Shown here in pieces: positions 54,048-62,587 of a DNA stretch of 64,000 nucleotides. This DNA is from Brevundimonas variabilis. Its GTDB lineage: Bacteria > Pseudomonadota > Alphaproteobacteria > Caulobacterales > Caulobacteraceae. A program made the position numbers and the translations under genes. Where the stretch lies: NCBI RefSeq assembly GCF_014199945.1, contig NZ_JACHOR010000001.1:744001-808000 (forward strand). The letters run 5' to 3'. The notes below the pieces were generated by a model. The model saw only the letters and a list, made by a program, of their open reading frames with translations. It was not told where the DNA came from and did not search any database. How positions within the stretch are numbered: position 1 is the first letter of the stretch; the number at the start of each line of letters is the position of its first letter.

Positions 54048-54662
54048 ATGACACTGCTGCCTTCAACACGATCACGATCACGACGGCTTCGAAAAGCCCT
54101 CTCAGGCCTTGGCGCTGCAGTCGTCTGGACCCTGGCTGCGGTTGGCTTATTCGTCGTGGTGTTCATCAGCTTCACGATGGCAAACGGAAACTTCCACACA
54201 GTTGCTCGAGGCGAGGCATTCCGATCGGCACAGCCGTCGCCGGCGAAGCTGGAGCGCTATGTCCGGGACCATGGCATCCGCACAGTCATAAACCTTCGAG
54301 GGGCCAACCCGTCCGACGCTTGGTATCAAGAAGAGGTCGCGGCCGCTGATCAGCTCGGCCTAAACCACATCGACTTCCGCATGTCTGCTAGGCGCGGGAT
54401 CACAAACGGCGAAGCATTGCAGCTGATCGAGATCATGCGTGACGCACCAAAGCCTCTCCTGATCCATTGCGAATCCGGGGCCGATCGTACCGGCCTGGCG
54501 TCAGCTCTGTACGCTGCTGCGATTGCGGGCCTCGGGGAAGAAGCAGCTGAGCGCCATCTTTCAATCCGCTACGGCCATGTTTCCGCACCGTTCGGCAAAG
54601 GTTGGGGGACAACCCTAACCTGGGAGAGGATGGAGCGTGCACTTGGGTTCGTGGAAGGCTGA
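54048..54662 (+). CDS. Membrane-anchored dual-specificity/tyrosine phosphatase-like protein
   Basis: Protein of 204 residues. An N-terminal arginine-rich segment leads into one transmembrane helix (AAVVWTLAAVGLFVVVFISF), so the catalytic domain is probably periplasmic. The phosphatase core has YRSAQP-like FRSAQPSPAKLERYV, INLRGANPSDAWYQEE and the CX5R loop HCESGADRTGLASALY with the nucleophile cysteine and arginine. This is the DSP/DUF442-type layout found with polysaccharide genes. The ATG at 54048 has a weak ribosome site. No partner gene is adjacent. Confidence 0.85.
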   Translation: MTLLPSTRSRSRRLRKALSGLGAAVVWTLAAVGLFVVVFISFTMANGNFHTVARGEAFRSAQPSPAKLERYVRDHGIRTVINLRGANPSDAWYQEEVAAADQLGLNHIDFRMSARRGITNGEALQLIEIMRDAPKPLLIHCESGADRTGLASALYAAAIAGLGEEAAERHLSIRYGHVSAPFGKGWGTTLTWERMERALGFVEG

Positions 54663-54696
54663 TCCTTCGCCGGATGGTCCGCGAACGTCGGCTTTG

Positions 54697-54798
54697 GGTC
54701 GCACTACGACATTGGCCCCAGGGCGAGAAGCGGACATTCGCCCCAAGGCCCAAAAGCGGACCTTCCGAACCGCCGTTAGGGGTGGGAAGCGGACATTG
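54697..54798 (+). repeat. Dispersed 80-bp repeat, copy 3 with partial duplication
   Basis: GAGAAGCGGACATTCGCCCC, AAAAGCGGACCTTCCGAACC, GCCGTTAGGGGTGG, followed by another GAAGCGGACATTGG. It fills the gap between the phosphatase and the amylase 3' ends. Confidence 0.8.
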
Positions 54799-54800
54799 GC

Positions 54801-56219
54801 TTAGTGAACGAAAACTCGCCAGCCCCAAGCAGGCAGCGCCACTTCGGTTGTTACATTCACAGTAACAGGTTCATTGCTCAAGAAGTCTTTGTAGTCTCCA
54901 AAATGATGGATCCCTGAAAAGGTCGCCGTCTGAGCCTCGTTGCTGAGGTTCATCACAACGAAGACTTTGTCGCCATCCCTCTCTCGAAAAAAGCTGAAAA
55001 CCTTGTTCGCGTTCGAGTTAACGACCTGATGCATTCGGCCGCCCCACTGGCCGTTAGCGAGCGCGGCGTTAGTGTGTTTGAGCTGGAACAGCCGCTGATA
55101 AAGCAGTCCCTGTTCGTCCAACCGGTAGTCTGCGGGCCAGACGATAGGATCCTTCTCGAAGAATTTCAGCCGGCGTGTATTACCCACTTCCTGTCCGTTG
55201 TAGATCATCGGGATACCCTCGCCGACTACGGATAGGACTGTTGCGGCCTCGCGCATCGGGCCGTACCGCTCGTATTCCGTGCCTTCCCAGGCGTTGGCAT
55301 CATGGTTAGTGGTTCCCACCAGCCGCATGGCCTCACGCGGATATGCACTTTCGTTCCAGGAGTAGAAGGTGAACAGGGCGGAGGTCCCGGCATGGCCCTC
55401 GGCGATCTTCGTCATCGCCTCGCTCCAGCTCCAAGCATAGGTGGCGTCAAAGGCGGCGTAGTGCATGTCGCGCATCTCCCACTCCGCCAGTAGAAAGACA
55501 GGCTTGATAGTCTCAAGCTGTCGTCGCGCCGTCTCCCAGAAGTCCAGAGGGACGAAGCCGGCAACATCCGCTCGGTACCCGTCAATGCCCGCTTCTCTCA
55601 CCCAGAACATGAGCGCCTCCGTCATGTATTGACGTAGACCGGCGTGGGCGTAGTTCAGGTTAATAATGTCTGACCAGTCCCACCAGGGCGTGGGCCTGAA
55701 GTTGCCATCGAGGTCGCGCTCGTACCATTCGGGATGCGTGCGGGTCAGCTGATTGTCCCAGGCCGTATGGTTCGCAACCCAATCCAAAATGACGTGCATA
55801 CCCTCTGCATGGGCTGCATCGACGAAGGCCTTCAGGTCATCCATGGTCCCGTATTCAGGATTGACCCCGAAGTAATCCTTCACCGAGTAGGGACTTCCGA
55901 GCGACCCCTTTCGGTTTATCTCTCCGATCGGATGGATTGGCATCAGCCAAATAATATCGACTCCGAGGGTCTTGAGGCGCGGGAGCTGTAACTGAGCGGC
56001 GCTAAACGTTCCCTCGGGCGTAAACTGGCGAGTATTCAACTGATAGATGACGGCGTTCCGCGACCAATCCGGGTGGGTCAGGGTCACCATGGGTCGAGGT
56101 TGATAAATCGCGGCTGCGGTCTGGTCAGAAATCCGCTGGTCTGGAGTTGCGTCACCGCTCTGCGCCAAAACGGGCAAGGCTAGCGAGAGCATCGCCAGCA
56201 CCAGAAAAAACCACCGCAT
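54801..56219 (-). CDS. Secreted GH13 alpha-amylase-family enzyme
   Basis: Glycoside hydrolase of 472 residues with a signal peptide (MRWFFLVLAMLSLALPVLAQ). The GH13 catalytic barrel is complete: DWVANHTAWD, the nucleophile in DGYRADVAGFV, the acid/base glutamate in LLAEWEM and the transition-state aspartate in TTNHDANAW. A short C-terminal beta domain follows. It acts on alpha-1,4-glucans in the periplasm or outside. It is divergent from a maltose O-acetyltransferase, so a small maltodextrin-linked pair is plausible. Confidence 0.93.
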   Translation of the reverse strand: MRWFFLVLAMLSLALPVLAQSGDATPDQRISDQTAAAIYQPRPMVTLTHPDWSRNAVIYQLNTRQFTPEGTFSAAQLQLPRLKTLGVDIIWLMPIHPIGEINRKGSLGSPYSVKDYFGVNPEYGTMDDLKAFVDAAHAEGMHVILDWVANHTAWDNQLTRTHPEWYERDLDGNFRPTPWWDWSDIINLNYAHAGLRQYMTEALMFWVREAGIDGYRADVAGFVPLDFWETARRQLETIKPVFLLAEWEMRDMHYAAFDATYAWSWSEAMTKIAEGHAGTSALFTFYSWNESAYPREAMRLVGTTNHDANAWEGTEYERYGPMREAATVLSVVGEGIPMIYNGQEVGNTRRLKFFEKDPIVWPADYRLDEQGLLYQRLFQLKHTNAALANGQWGGRMHQVVNSNANKVFSFFRERDGDKVFVVMNLSNEAQTATFSGIHHFGDYKDFLSNEPVTVNVTTEVALPAWGWRVFVH

Positions 56220-56555
56220 ACGAGCCTCCGCAGGGACGTTCCTTTTAGATGAGTGGCGACTGATTGGGTGTTGTGGTCAAGGTGTGATCGCCATCCTAGA
56301 TCAGGAGTCAAGCCGACTTGCTCGGCGCATCGCTCCGTTGTGAGGCCAGCAGCACCAACCCGTTTCGGTGTTTGGACAGTTCCCAAAGGCAATCTGGACG
56401 GCGAGAATAATCTAAGTCTCCCCATTATTGCTGCTGAACGCAGAAGACATGCCGGCGGAGAGCGATATCCTTGCGCTTAGAGGTGGACAGGCTGCGAGGC
56501 GGATGCCGAGATCAGAAACCGCCTAGACACACCCCCACCACGAGACAGGCACCTC
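56220..56555. promoter_or_regulatory. Intergenic region between amylase and maltose acetyltransferase
   Basis: About 335 bp between two outward-facing genes; both promoters must be here. No operator-like symmetry was found by eye. Confidence 0.4.
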
Positions 56556-57104
56556 ATGTTGTCCGAAAAAGAAAAGATGCTTTCTGGGTTGCCCTACAGG
56601 GCCGGAGATCCCGCGTTGAAAAAGGACATGCAGGCCAATCGAGCATGGCTCGACCGGTATAATCGCGCTCTCTCTTGGTCCCCGGCTGACCGACACGCCC
56701 TTCTGTCCGAACATCTTAAAGCGGTAGGCCCAGACGCCGTGATCCGGCCACCTTTCCATTGCGATTACGGGTTCAATATCACTCTGGGGGCTGGCACGTT
56801 CCTGAACTTCAACTGTGTGATCCTCGATGTGGTTGAAGTGGTCATCGGTGACGGGGTGCAGATCGGTCCAGGCGTGCAGATCCTGACAGCTGATCATCCA
56901 CGTGACCCGGCCGAACGCGCGTCCGGTCTGGAGTTCGGGCGACCCATCATCATCGGTAACAATGTTTGGATTGGTGGCGGCGCTATCATTTTGCCGGGCA
57001 TTTCGATTGGCGACGACGCTGTTATCGGCGCCGGGAGCGTCGTCACGCGCGACGTGTCCGCTGGCGTGACCGCGTTAGGCAACCCAGCCCGCACACGGGC
57101 TTAA
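56556..57104 (+). CDS. maa: Maltose/galactoside O-acetyltransferase (left-handed beta-helix)
   Basis: Acetyl-CoA-dependent sugar O-acetyltransferase of 182 residues. It has the N-terminal helical maltose-acetyltransferase domain (MLSGLPYRAGDPALKKDMQA) followed by hexapeptide repeats (GAGTFLNFNCVILDV, IGNNVWIGGGAIILPGISIG, AVIGAGSVVTRDV), with the catalytic histidine in LTADHP. Substrate is probably maltose or glucose. Divergent from the GH13 gene. Confidence 0.92.
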   Translation: MLSEKEKMLSGLPYRAGDPALKKDMQANRAWLDRYNRALSWSPADRHALLSEHLKAVGPDAVIRPPFHCDYGFNITLGAGTFLNFNCVILDVVEVVIGDGVQIGPGVQILTADHPRDPAERASGLEFGRPIIIGNNVWIGGGAIILPGISIGDDAVIGAGSVVTRDVSAGVTALGNPARTRA

Positions 57105-57107
57105 GGT

Positions 57108-57181
57108 CCGCTATGGGTCGAAAGCGGACATTCGATCTGATGCCAGAGCAGACCTCCCGAACCATCGCTAGGGGTGGATAG
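57108..57181 (+). repeat. Dispersed 80-bp repeat, copy 4
   Basis: CCGCTATGGGTCGAAAGCGG, ACATTCGATCTGATGCC, GACCTCCCGAACCATCGC, TAGGGGTGGATA. It begins 4 bp after the maa stop. Confidence 0.8.
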
Positions 57182-57611
57182 CCGCTCGCGCCGTCGTTTG
57201 GGCGGTATTTATCCAGCGGTAATGGGGTGAAGGTCGCGACTGGACATCGACGAGACCGCGCTTCTTGAGGTCAATCGATCAGGGCCCACAGCAATCTGAG
57301 ATCTCGAAACCAACGCACGGGCTCTTGCAGGGCGGCAATGACGTTTCGGCGGTGGTGGCGTTTACGGTTCATCGAGCGACAATATCAGACCGCAGTTAAC
57401 GATGGCCTGTGACCGGAAGCTGCGAGGTAGCGGCCCGAACCCCGTCGAGTCCGGACCGCCGTGACCGCCCCATTTGGCGCAGAACGATCAGCAGCACTTA
57501 GCTCCGCAGCGGTCCAGAATCCAAGTCGCCTTCCGCCGCGATTGGCTACCTCCCGTCTATCGAACTTAGACGAGGGTGGCGGCCCGGGTTGGGCCGGTGG
57601 GGGAGACGCCC
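57182..57611. other. Intergenic stretch, no gene seen
   Basis: About 430 bp of GC-rich sequence with only low-complexity frames. Nothing recognised apart from a GGGGGAG ribosome site at its right end for the next small gene. Confidence 0.45.
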
Positions 57612-57848
57612 ATGATGCCCACGCTTGGTGAGAGAGCAGCATTGATCGGCAGCGCAGTCGGAGGCGGTGCCTTGGTGAAACTGGCGCGAGCGTGGCTGGA
57701 GACAGGCAGCAAAATCCCATCTCGCTCTACTGGTAAGGCCGAGCTGATCGCCGCCACGGCAGCCTTTCAGATCGCATTGAACTCAGCCGCGGAGGGCATA
57801 GTCAGCGAATGCCCCCGCGTCTGTCCCGTGCTTCGTCCCGCGGACTGA
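57612..57848 (+). CDS. Small protein of unknown function
   Basis: Frame of 78 residues with a strong GGGGGAG ribosome site seven bases before the ATG. The sequence has a glycine-rich turn (LIGSAVGGGALVKLARAWLE) and a helical second half (KAELIAATAAFQIALNSAAE). Not recognised. It overlaps the opposite-strand frame at 57783-58001; at most one of the two overlapping ends is likely right. Confidence 0.45.
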   Translation: MMPTLGERAALIGSAVGGGALVKLARAWLETGSKIPSRSTGKAELIAATAAFQIALNSAAEGIVSECPRVCPVLRPAD

Positions 57849-58001
57849 AATGACGTGGACATCCGGGCGACAGGCGAACACCTCAATCACGTCGAGATCG
57901 TGCTGGGTGCGCTGGCCTTTGATCTGGCCCAGAGGGATGCTGAACCCGCCTCTCAGATACCGGTAGGCGGAACCGGATCGCTCCCTGACCCAATTAGACA
58001 T
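57783..58001 (-). CDS. Small protein of unknown function
   Basis: Frame of 72 residues beginning MSNWVRERSGSAYRYLRGGF, with a coherent second half (LDVIEVFACRPDVHVISVRG). Third positions are G/C-rich. No clear ribosome site. It overlaps the 3' end of the opposite gene by 66 bp, which lowers confidence in both. Confidence 0.4.
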   Translation of the reverse strand: MSNWVRERSGSAYRYLRGGFSIPLGQIKGQRTQHDLDVIEVFACRPDVHVISVRGTKHGTDAGAFADYALRG

Positions 58002-58105
58002 TCGCGGCCCGTCCCGGAGCCAGATGTGTTTGATGGAAGGTTCGGGGCGGGCCGCTGGACGACGTACGCAGGGGCCGCCCAGGGACAGAGACTACGTATA
58101 ACTAC

Positions 58106-58252
58106 TTATCGATCGATAAAACGTTCTGTCATCTGCATCACAGCCTCAGCTTCCTCCAAAATTGGGATCATCAGATCCGCATCGATCAGGGTTGGTGCTT
58201 CTAGGAACTGGACGATCCAACGGCGAACCAGCTCGTCATTATCGGTCTGCAT
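58106..58252 (-). CDS. 48-residue acidic protein
   Basis: Short frame starting MQTDNDELVRRWIVQFLEAP and ending QMTERFIDR, strongly acidic and helical, with an AGG six bases before the ATG. The composition is coherent and typical of a small helical protein. It lies 115 bp from the second membrane microprotein. Function unknown. Confidence 0.5.
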   Translation of the reverse strand: MQTDNDELVRRWIVQFLEAPTLIDADLMIPILEEAEAVMQMTERFIDR

Positions 58253-58367
58253 ATCAAGCCTGGGTACTAGGCCCTTCCAAGCTGATAAAACCCCGGGTCA
58301 AAATCGAGTTCAGCTTGGCTTTGCGCGGTCTTTTTGAGGCATGGTTAATCGAAGGATGCGGCTGGGT

Positions 58368-58463
58368 TTATTGCGGCCCCGACCAAACAACCCATGCCGC
58401 CACCACGATCAGAAGTACCGTGATGACCATGAGCAGGGCTCGCCCTAGGCGTTTTGTGGTCAT
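58368..58463 (-). CDS. 31-residue single-pass membrane microprotein, copy 2
   Basis: MTTKRLGRALLMVITVLLIV then VAAWVVWSGPQ. It matches copy 1 at 34711-34806 along its full length, with the variable residues at the N-terminal side and in the helix. The similarity continues upstream of the ATG for about 40 codons (for example EAR-RDATNQRQAALRS against LDARRSTLDATKQGQ), but here no upstream ATG is available. Function unknown. Confidence 0.55.
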   Translation of the reverse strand: MTTKRLGRALLMVITVLLIVVAAWVVWSGPQ

Positions 58464-58885
58464 TGACCTTAAGGCGGCCTGCCGTTGATTGGTTGCGTCT
58501 CGTCGAGCCTCGCGCTCCGTATTGAGAGCCCCTCGAGCTTCAGATCGGAGGCTCTATTCGTTTTGGAGCTTCTTCCAGATCAACGATCCAACGAGGAGTC
58601 GCAGCTGATCGACCGCTTCGGCTGTATCGACGGCAGTTCCCAACCACACGGCAGCGTCGTAGCCTAAAGCAAGGAGCTAATCGCCAAAAATTCCGGCAAG
58701 ATGTTCCTTCGTATCGCCGCGGCCTACGGCTTATCCAATGGCTGAGAAAGCGGACTCTTAGGCCGACGCCCGTTGGCATCGGCCTAAGAGTCCTCGCATT
58801 GGAGTGGTCGCCCGCGGGCGCCGTCATGGCTTGAGCCTGATAGAGGACGATCAGCAACCGCGGGGGATCACGGATCGTCCTTGTT
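58464..58885. other. Mostly non-coding stretch
   Basis: About 420 bp. The first 120 bp are the upstream continuation of the microprotein duplication. The remainder shows no gene on either strand. Confidence 0.45.
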
Positions 58886-59176
58886 TCACTGTGCCGGAGC
58901 GGGGCTTGGCAGCTCTGGCAGTCTTGGTGCGTCTGGCAACTCAGGCACGGACGGGGTCGGGACATCAATGTTGACGTCCAGATTTGTATCGCCCGCTTCC
59001 TGGCTTGGCGCGTTGTTCAAGAACAACACCGCTGCAATGATCAGGGCGATCACGAAAAGCGCACCGATGATTAGCGCTGCGCCACCACCACCGCCCGATT
59101 TTTCGGGGGCAACATTTACCGTGGTGTGATGTACCTCAGTCGGGCGTTCGGGGGGAACCATATTGGGATCGGTCAT
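58886..59176 (-). CDS. Single-pass membrane protein with acidic Pro-rich tail
   Basis: Protein of 96 residues: a hydrophilic N-terminus (residues 1-30) ending in a glycine run, one helix (AALIIGALFVIALIIAAVLF), then DTNLDVNIDVPTPSVPELPD and a Pro-rich end. GAGG lies upstream of the ATG. It is 11 bp downstream of a similar gene (59188), with which it shares the helix-plus-acidic-tail layout and the D-x-N-V-x-V-E/D-x-P motif. Function unknown; perhaps a pair of interacting envelope proteins. Confidence 0.75.
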   Translation of the reverse strand: MTDPNMVPPERPTEVHHTTVNVAPEKSGGGGGAALIIGALFVIALIIAAVLFLNNAPSQEAGDTNLDVNIDVPTPSVPELPDAPRLPELPSPAPAQ

Positions 59177-59187
59177 ACTTAGTATCC

Positions 59188-59379
59188 TCAGTTCGAGCCG
59201 GGGACGGCGGGGGCGGAGACCTCGGGCAGTTCTACCTCAACATTGATATCGCTTGTGTTGTCGATCGCGCCGCCACGACCGAACATGAACCAAGCTAGGA
59301 CTGCCACGACGACCAGCAAGCCCCCGACGATGAAAGCGAGGCCGACGTTGCCGCCGCTACCGTTTGTATTTTCAGTCAT
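59188..59379 (-). CDS. Single-pass membrane protein, first of a pair
   Basis: Protein of 63 residues with an excellent GAGGGG ribosome site. A short Asn/Gly-rich N-terminus is followed by a helix (VGLAFIVGGLLVVVAVLAWF) and then an acidic tail (DNTSDINVEVELPEVSAPAV). Paralogous in layout to the next gene, with 11 bp between them. Similar small proteins are common in Caulobacteraceae; no function is established. Confidence 0.78.
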   Translation of the reverse strand: MTENTNGSGGNVGLAFIVGGLLVVVAVLAWFMFGRGGAIDNTSDINVEVELPEVSAPAVPGSN

Positions 59380-59687
59380 TTGGTCCCCTCGAAGATCCGC
59401 TGTTTGTCCGGCACGAAACGACGCGCGGCTTTCACGGTTCCGTGAAAACGTGAGTCATGGTGTTGTTCCTGCCGGGCGTTAGCGCTGCGGTTGTACGGTG
59501 CTCATAGGGCTGCCCCGCGATGGGGTCGCTGGCAGGGGCCGAATGTAGTTCTACTGCATGCCGCCCAAAGTAGGGGCTGAGGTTGAGATGTACTGAAGCC
59601 TCACTGCGGAAGACCGACTCATCTGCGGCCAAGTTTGGGAACCCAGGCCTCGATCCATCATTGAATGATCAAGAACGAGGGTTAGAC

Positions 59688-59999
59688 ATGATCGAACTCA
59701 TTATTGCTGTAGCTCTTTTTATCGATCCAGCGGTTACGGCCGCGACCACGCCCGCAAAAGGCCAGGTCAACGCGGCCTCGTTTCGCGAGCGGTCGGAAGA
59801 GCCAGTTCTCCAAGGCGTAGCTGTCACCCTTGAGTGCACTGCTCGTGTGACCGGTCGGGTCGAAGCCTGTAAAGTGCTTGAAGAGACCCATCCGGGGATG
59901 GGCTTTGGCCAAGCAGCCTTGACCTTGATGCAAGACGTCGAGGTGGAGCCCCCCCGAACAGACATACGGTTCGCCAGGACAATCGTCTTCACCCCCTAA
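59688..59999 (+). CDS. Exported protein with a TonB C-terminal-like domain
   Basis: Protein of 103 residues. ATG at 59688 with GAGGG upstream. A signal peptide (MIELIIAVALFIDPAVTAA) precedes a domain with VTLECTARVTGRVEACKVLE then HPGMGFGQAALTLMQDVEVE. This is the TonB_C pattern (strand, turn, strand, G-F-G-x-A-A-L helix). There is no anchor or Pro-rich spacer, so it cannot be a classical TonB. Two cysteines may form a disulphide. Confidence 0.7.
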   Translation: MIELIIAVALFIDPAVTAATTPAKGQVNAASFRERSEEPVLQGVAVTLECTARVTGRVEACKVLEETHPGMGFGQAALTLMQDVEVEPPRTDIRFARTIVFTP

Positions 60000-60078
60000 A
60001 GGCTGCTGGCACCTCTGTCGGTGCCGTCTGCCCGCCAAGCAGAAGCTAGATCGGCCAATGCGGTCCCTAACCCTGTTC

Positions 60079-60564
60079 TCAGCCTTCGGCCTCAACAGGG
60101 CTATCGCTAACTTTGGAATTTTTGACTCGCTTGGCTCTCACCGGCAGCCCGTCATCATCAGCCTTCCTACCACCGACACCGAGGCCCATCGCTTTGGCAA
60201 GTTCAGACCGTCTTGCAGAGTAGGTCGGCGCTACCATCGGGTAGTCGGCACGCAGGCCATAGCGCTCCCTATACTGGTTCGGGGTCAGTCCATTCTTAGT
60301 CAGATGGCGTTTCAGGCTCTTATAGGTCTTCCCATCCAGGAAGGACATGAGCCCGCCATCCGAGACCGAGCGTCTAATCTGAGCCGTAGTCGGCTTGTCG
60401 TAGGTCACCTCAGTTTCAGCTTCTGCAGGGCCAGCCTCAACAGTGTTTAATGCGTCAGAGATCGACTTCACCAGCTTAGGAAGCTCATCCGGCGAAACAC
60501 GATTGTTGGCGACAAAGTTGGCGATAATGCCGGTGGTCATTTCGAGAATACGGTTGTCGGTCAT
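60079..60564 (-). CDS. MucR/Ros-family transcriptional regulator
   Basis: Regulator of 161 residues. The MucR core reads GKTYKSLKRHLTKNGLTPNQ, YRERYGLRADYPMVAPTYSA, RRSELAKAMGLG. The zinc-finger cysteines of Ros are replaced (SDGGLMSFLDGK), as in other Caulobacterales MucR proteins, so this is normal for the clade. MucR proteins control exopolysaccharide, motility and cell-cycle genes by binding AT-rich DNA. The start could also be TTG three codons upstream. Divergent from the response regulator at 60861. Confidence 0.9.
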   Translation of the reverse strand: MTDNRILEMTTGIIANFVANNRVSPDELPKLVKSISDALNTVEAGPAEAETEVTYDKPTTAQIRRSVSDGGLMSFLDGKTYKSLKRHLTKNGLTPNQYRERYGLRADYPMVAPTYSARRSELAKAMGLGVGGRKADDDGLPVRAKRVKNSKVSDSPVEAEG

Positions 60565-60860
60565 AGGTCCCAAATCGAAAGCGTTGAGTATGGCAGTTTA
60601 AGGATAGTCCTTCGCGAGATCGCTTACCCCATTGTGCGGCGGCCGTCTGCGCTGATCCATCTCATCGCTATGGTGTCTTCACCCTGCCGTTGGACGGGTG
60701 CAATTCGAGCTGTCCTGCCATGAGCGGCTTAGCTGCCTCTGGCGATTAGTTTCGATTTCCCATCCAACTCGACATCTCTGCGAAAACTAACGTTATCGCA
60801 ACCCCATCTTAAACACCGAAGGTCTAGAGAGGCCTACGGTCGCAAGATCAGAAAGGTCTT

Positions 60861-61337
60861 TTGAGTGATGAGCACGGATCTATGAGTGGTTTCTTCTATG
60901 TGCTGACCGAGGACGCGCGCATTCTGTTCGTGGATGACGATCCGATCCTGCGGGAGTTCGCCCAGGTCAATCTTGCCTCAGACACCGCCCATGTGGACAC
61001 CGCCAGCGATGGTCTCGAAGCCCTCGAAGCCGTCGAGCGTCAGACCTATGATCTGCTTCTGGTCGATCTGGAAATGCCGCGGATGGATGGCTTCGAACTG
61101 CTGCGCCGACTGCGGGAAAACCCTTCCACAGAACATCTGCCGATCGTCGTCGAGACAGGCCGCGAGGATGTGGACGCGATCGACCGCGCCTTTCGGGCTG
61201 GAGCCACAGCCTTTGTCACCAAGCCGCTGAACTGGCGGCTCTTGACCTATCAACTGCGGTTCACCCTGCGCGCTGCGCGGTCTGAGGCTCGGCTCAGGGC
61301 TCAGGCCGTAACCCCTGCCTTGCAGGCGACCTTCTGA
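60861..61337 (+). CDS. Single-domain response regulator
   Basis: Receiver of 158 residues: FVDDDP, acceptor aspartate in LLLVDLEMPRMDG, the switch residue in VVETGRED (Thr) and the lysine in VTKPLNW. A helical C-terminal extension (RFTLRAARSEARLRAQAV) could mediate partner binding. The TTG at 60861 with GAAAGG upstream is taken as start; ATG at 60882 is the alternative. It is followed 48 bp later by a TadG-like gene in the same direction, so they are likely one transcript. Confidence 0.9.
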   Translation: MSDEHGSMSGFFYVLTEDARILFVDDDPILREFAQVNLASDTAHVDTASDGLEALEAVERQTYDLLLVDLEMPRMDGFELLRRLRENPSTEHLPIVVETGREDVDAIDRAFRAGATAFVTKPLNWRLLTYQLRFTLRAARSEARLRAQAVTPALQATF

Positions 61338-61384
61338 ATCCGGGCCCTCTTTTTCGGGCGATCGCCACCCTCACCTCGCGCCTG

Positions 61385-62587
61385 ATGGGCGACGACAAGG
61401 GGGTCATTGCGCTCAAATTCGCGCTCGCGGCACCAGCCGTGATCCTACTCGGCGTCGGGGCCATCGACCTGAACAATGTCCAGTCCTCCGAGTCCCGCCT
61501 GCAGGACGTGGCAGATGCAGCCGCCCTGGCCGGGGCGTGGGAACTGGGGCTGGCGATCGATGACGGCGCAGCCATCGCGCGCGCCGAGGATTTCGTTAAG
61601 GGCCATGTCTCCGAATGGGCCGAGGCACCAACCATCATCAGCGACATCACGGTCGAGGAAACACGGGCCCAGCGCATCATACGGGTGAAACTGAACGGCC
61701 ATCGGCCGTCGTTCTTCGGAAGCATGCTGCCGCCCGGAGGCTGGCGTTTCAACGCAGACGCCGCCGCAACCACTGTGGGCATGACCCCGCTCTGCGTCCT
61801 GGTTAGCGGCGACTCTGGGTCCAAACTCCTGAACGTGAAGGACAGGGCTGCAATTTCCGCCCCAGCCTGCTTGGTCCACTCCAATCGCGATATCGAGGTG
61901 GAGGGCGGCAGTATCCGGGCCGCGATGACTCAAGCCGTGACCCGGGCCACTGGTGCCATTAATCCGGCTCCAGGTACTGGCGCAGAGCCGATCGAAGACC
62001 CGTTTGCCCAGCTACTGCTGGTGCCGCCTTTGAATTGTAGTGCAGGTTTGTTCGGTATCGACAAAAAGTCGGGGATCATCCGTGTCCCGGCGGGCATTCA
62101 TTGCGGCGGGATCAAAGTTGGTGGCGATGCGCAGCTGATTCTTGAACCCGGCGAGCACTGGTTTATTGCCGGGGCGCTAGAAGTCAATGAGAACGCCACG
62201 CTCAGCGGTGACGACGTGGTGCTGATGTTCGATCTCGCCTCAAAATTCGTGTTCGACGACAACGCAAAAGTCACACTCGACGGCCGCAGGTCGGGACGTT
62301 TCGCAGGATTTGTCATGGCCGCGACAAGAAACAATACTCAGGACTTCATCATCTCGTCAGACAATGTCGAAAGCTTGTTGGGTGTAGTTTATGTACCTAA
62401 TGCAACGCTCCTAGTTGATGGCACGGACGACGTGGCCCGCGACAGCGCCTGGACTGTGCTTGTGGCCAAGGCAATAGAACTTAAGGGCTCGCCCTCGCTG
62501 ATCATCAACGCCAACTACGCGGGTTCGACCGTGCCCGTCCCGCAGGGCGTCGGCCCTCGGGCCGGCGGATCCACGCTGGTCAGGTGA
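61385..62587 (+). CDS. TadG-like pilus-assembly-type protein, paralogue 2
   Basis: Protein of 400 residues. The N-terminus MGDDKGVIALKFALAAPAVI is the TadG-like anchor, followed by SRLQDVADAAALAGAW. The remaining domain matches the protein at 45361: SFFGSMLPPGGW, TPLCVL, IHCGGIKVGG, GVVYVPNATL and INANYAGSTVPVPQGVG. Overall the two are clearly paralogous but well diverged. A longer start cannot be placed because the upstream frame has no start codon. It follows a response regulator gene. Confidence 0.85.
   Translation: MGDDKGVIALKFALAAPAVILLGVGAIDLNNVQSSESRLQDVADAAALAGAWELGLAIDDGAAIARAEDFVKGHVSEWAEAPTIISDITVEETRAQRIIRVKLNGHRPSFFGSMLPPGGWRFNADAAATTVGMTPLCVLVSGDSGSKLLNVKDRAAISAPACLVHSNRDIEVEGGSIRAAMTQAVTRATGAINPAPGTGAEPIEDPFAQLLLVPPLNCSAGLFGIDKKSGIIRVPAGIHCGGIKVGGDAQLILEPGEHWFIAGALEVNENATLSGDDVVLMFDLASKFVFDDNAKVTLDGRRSGRFAGFVMAATRNNTQDFIISSDNVESLLGVVYVPNATLLVDGTDDVARDSAWTVLVAKAIELKGSPSLIINANYAGSTVPVPQGVGPRAGGSTLVR

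Noticed and set aside
60079..60564. Loss of zinc-finger cysteines in MucR as a novelty
   Set aside because: Cysteine-free MucR proteins are usual in Caulobacterales and some rhizobia.
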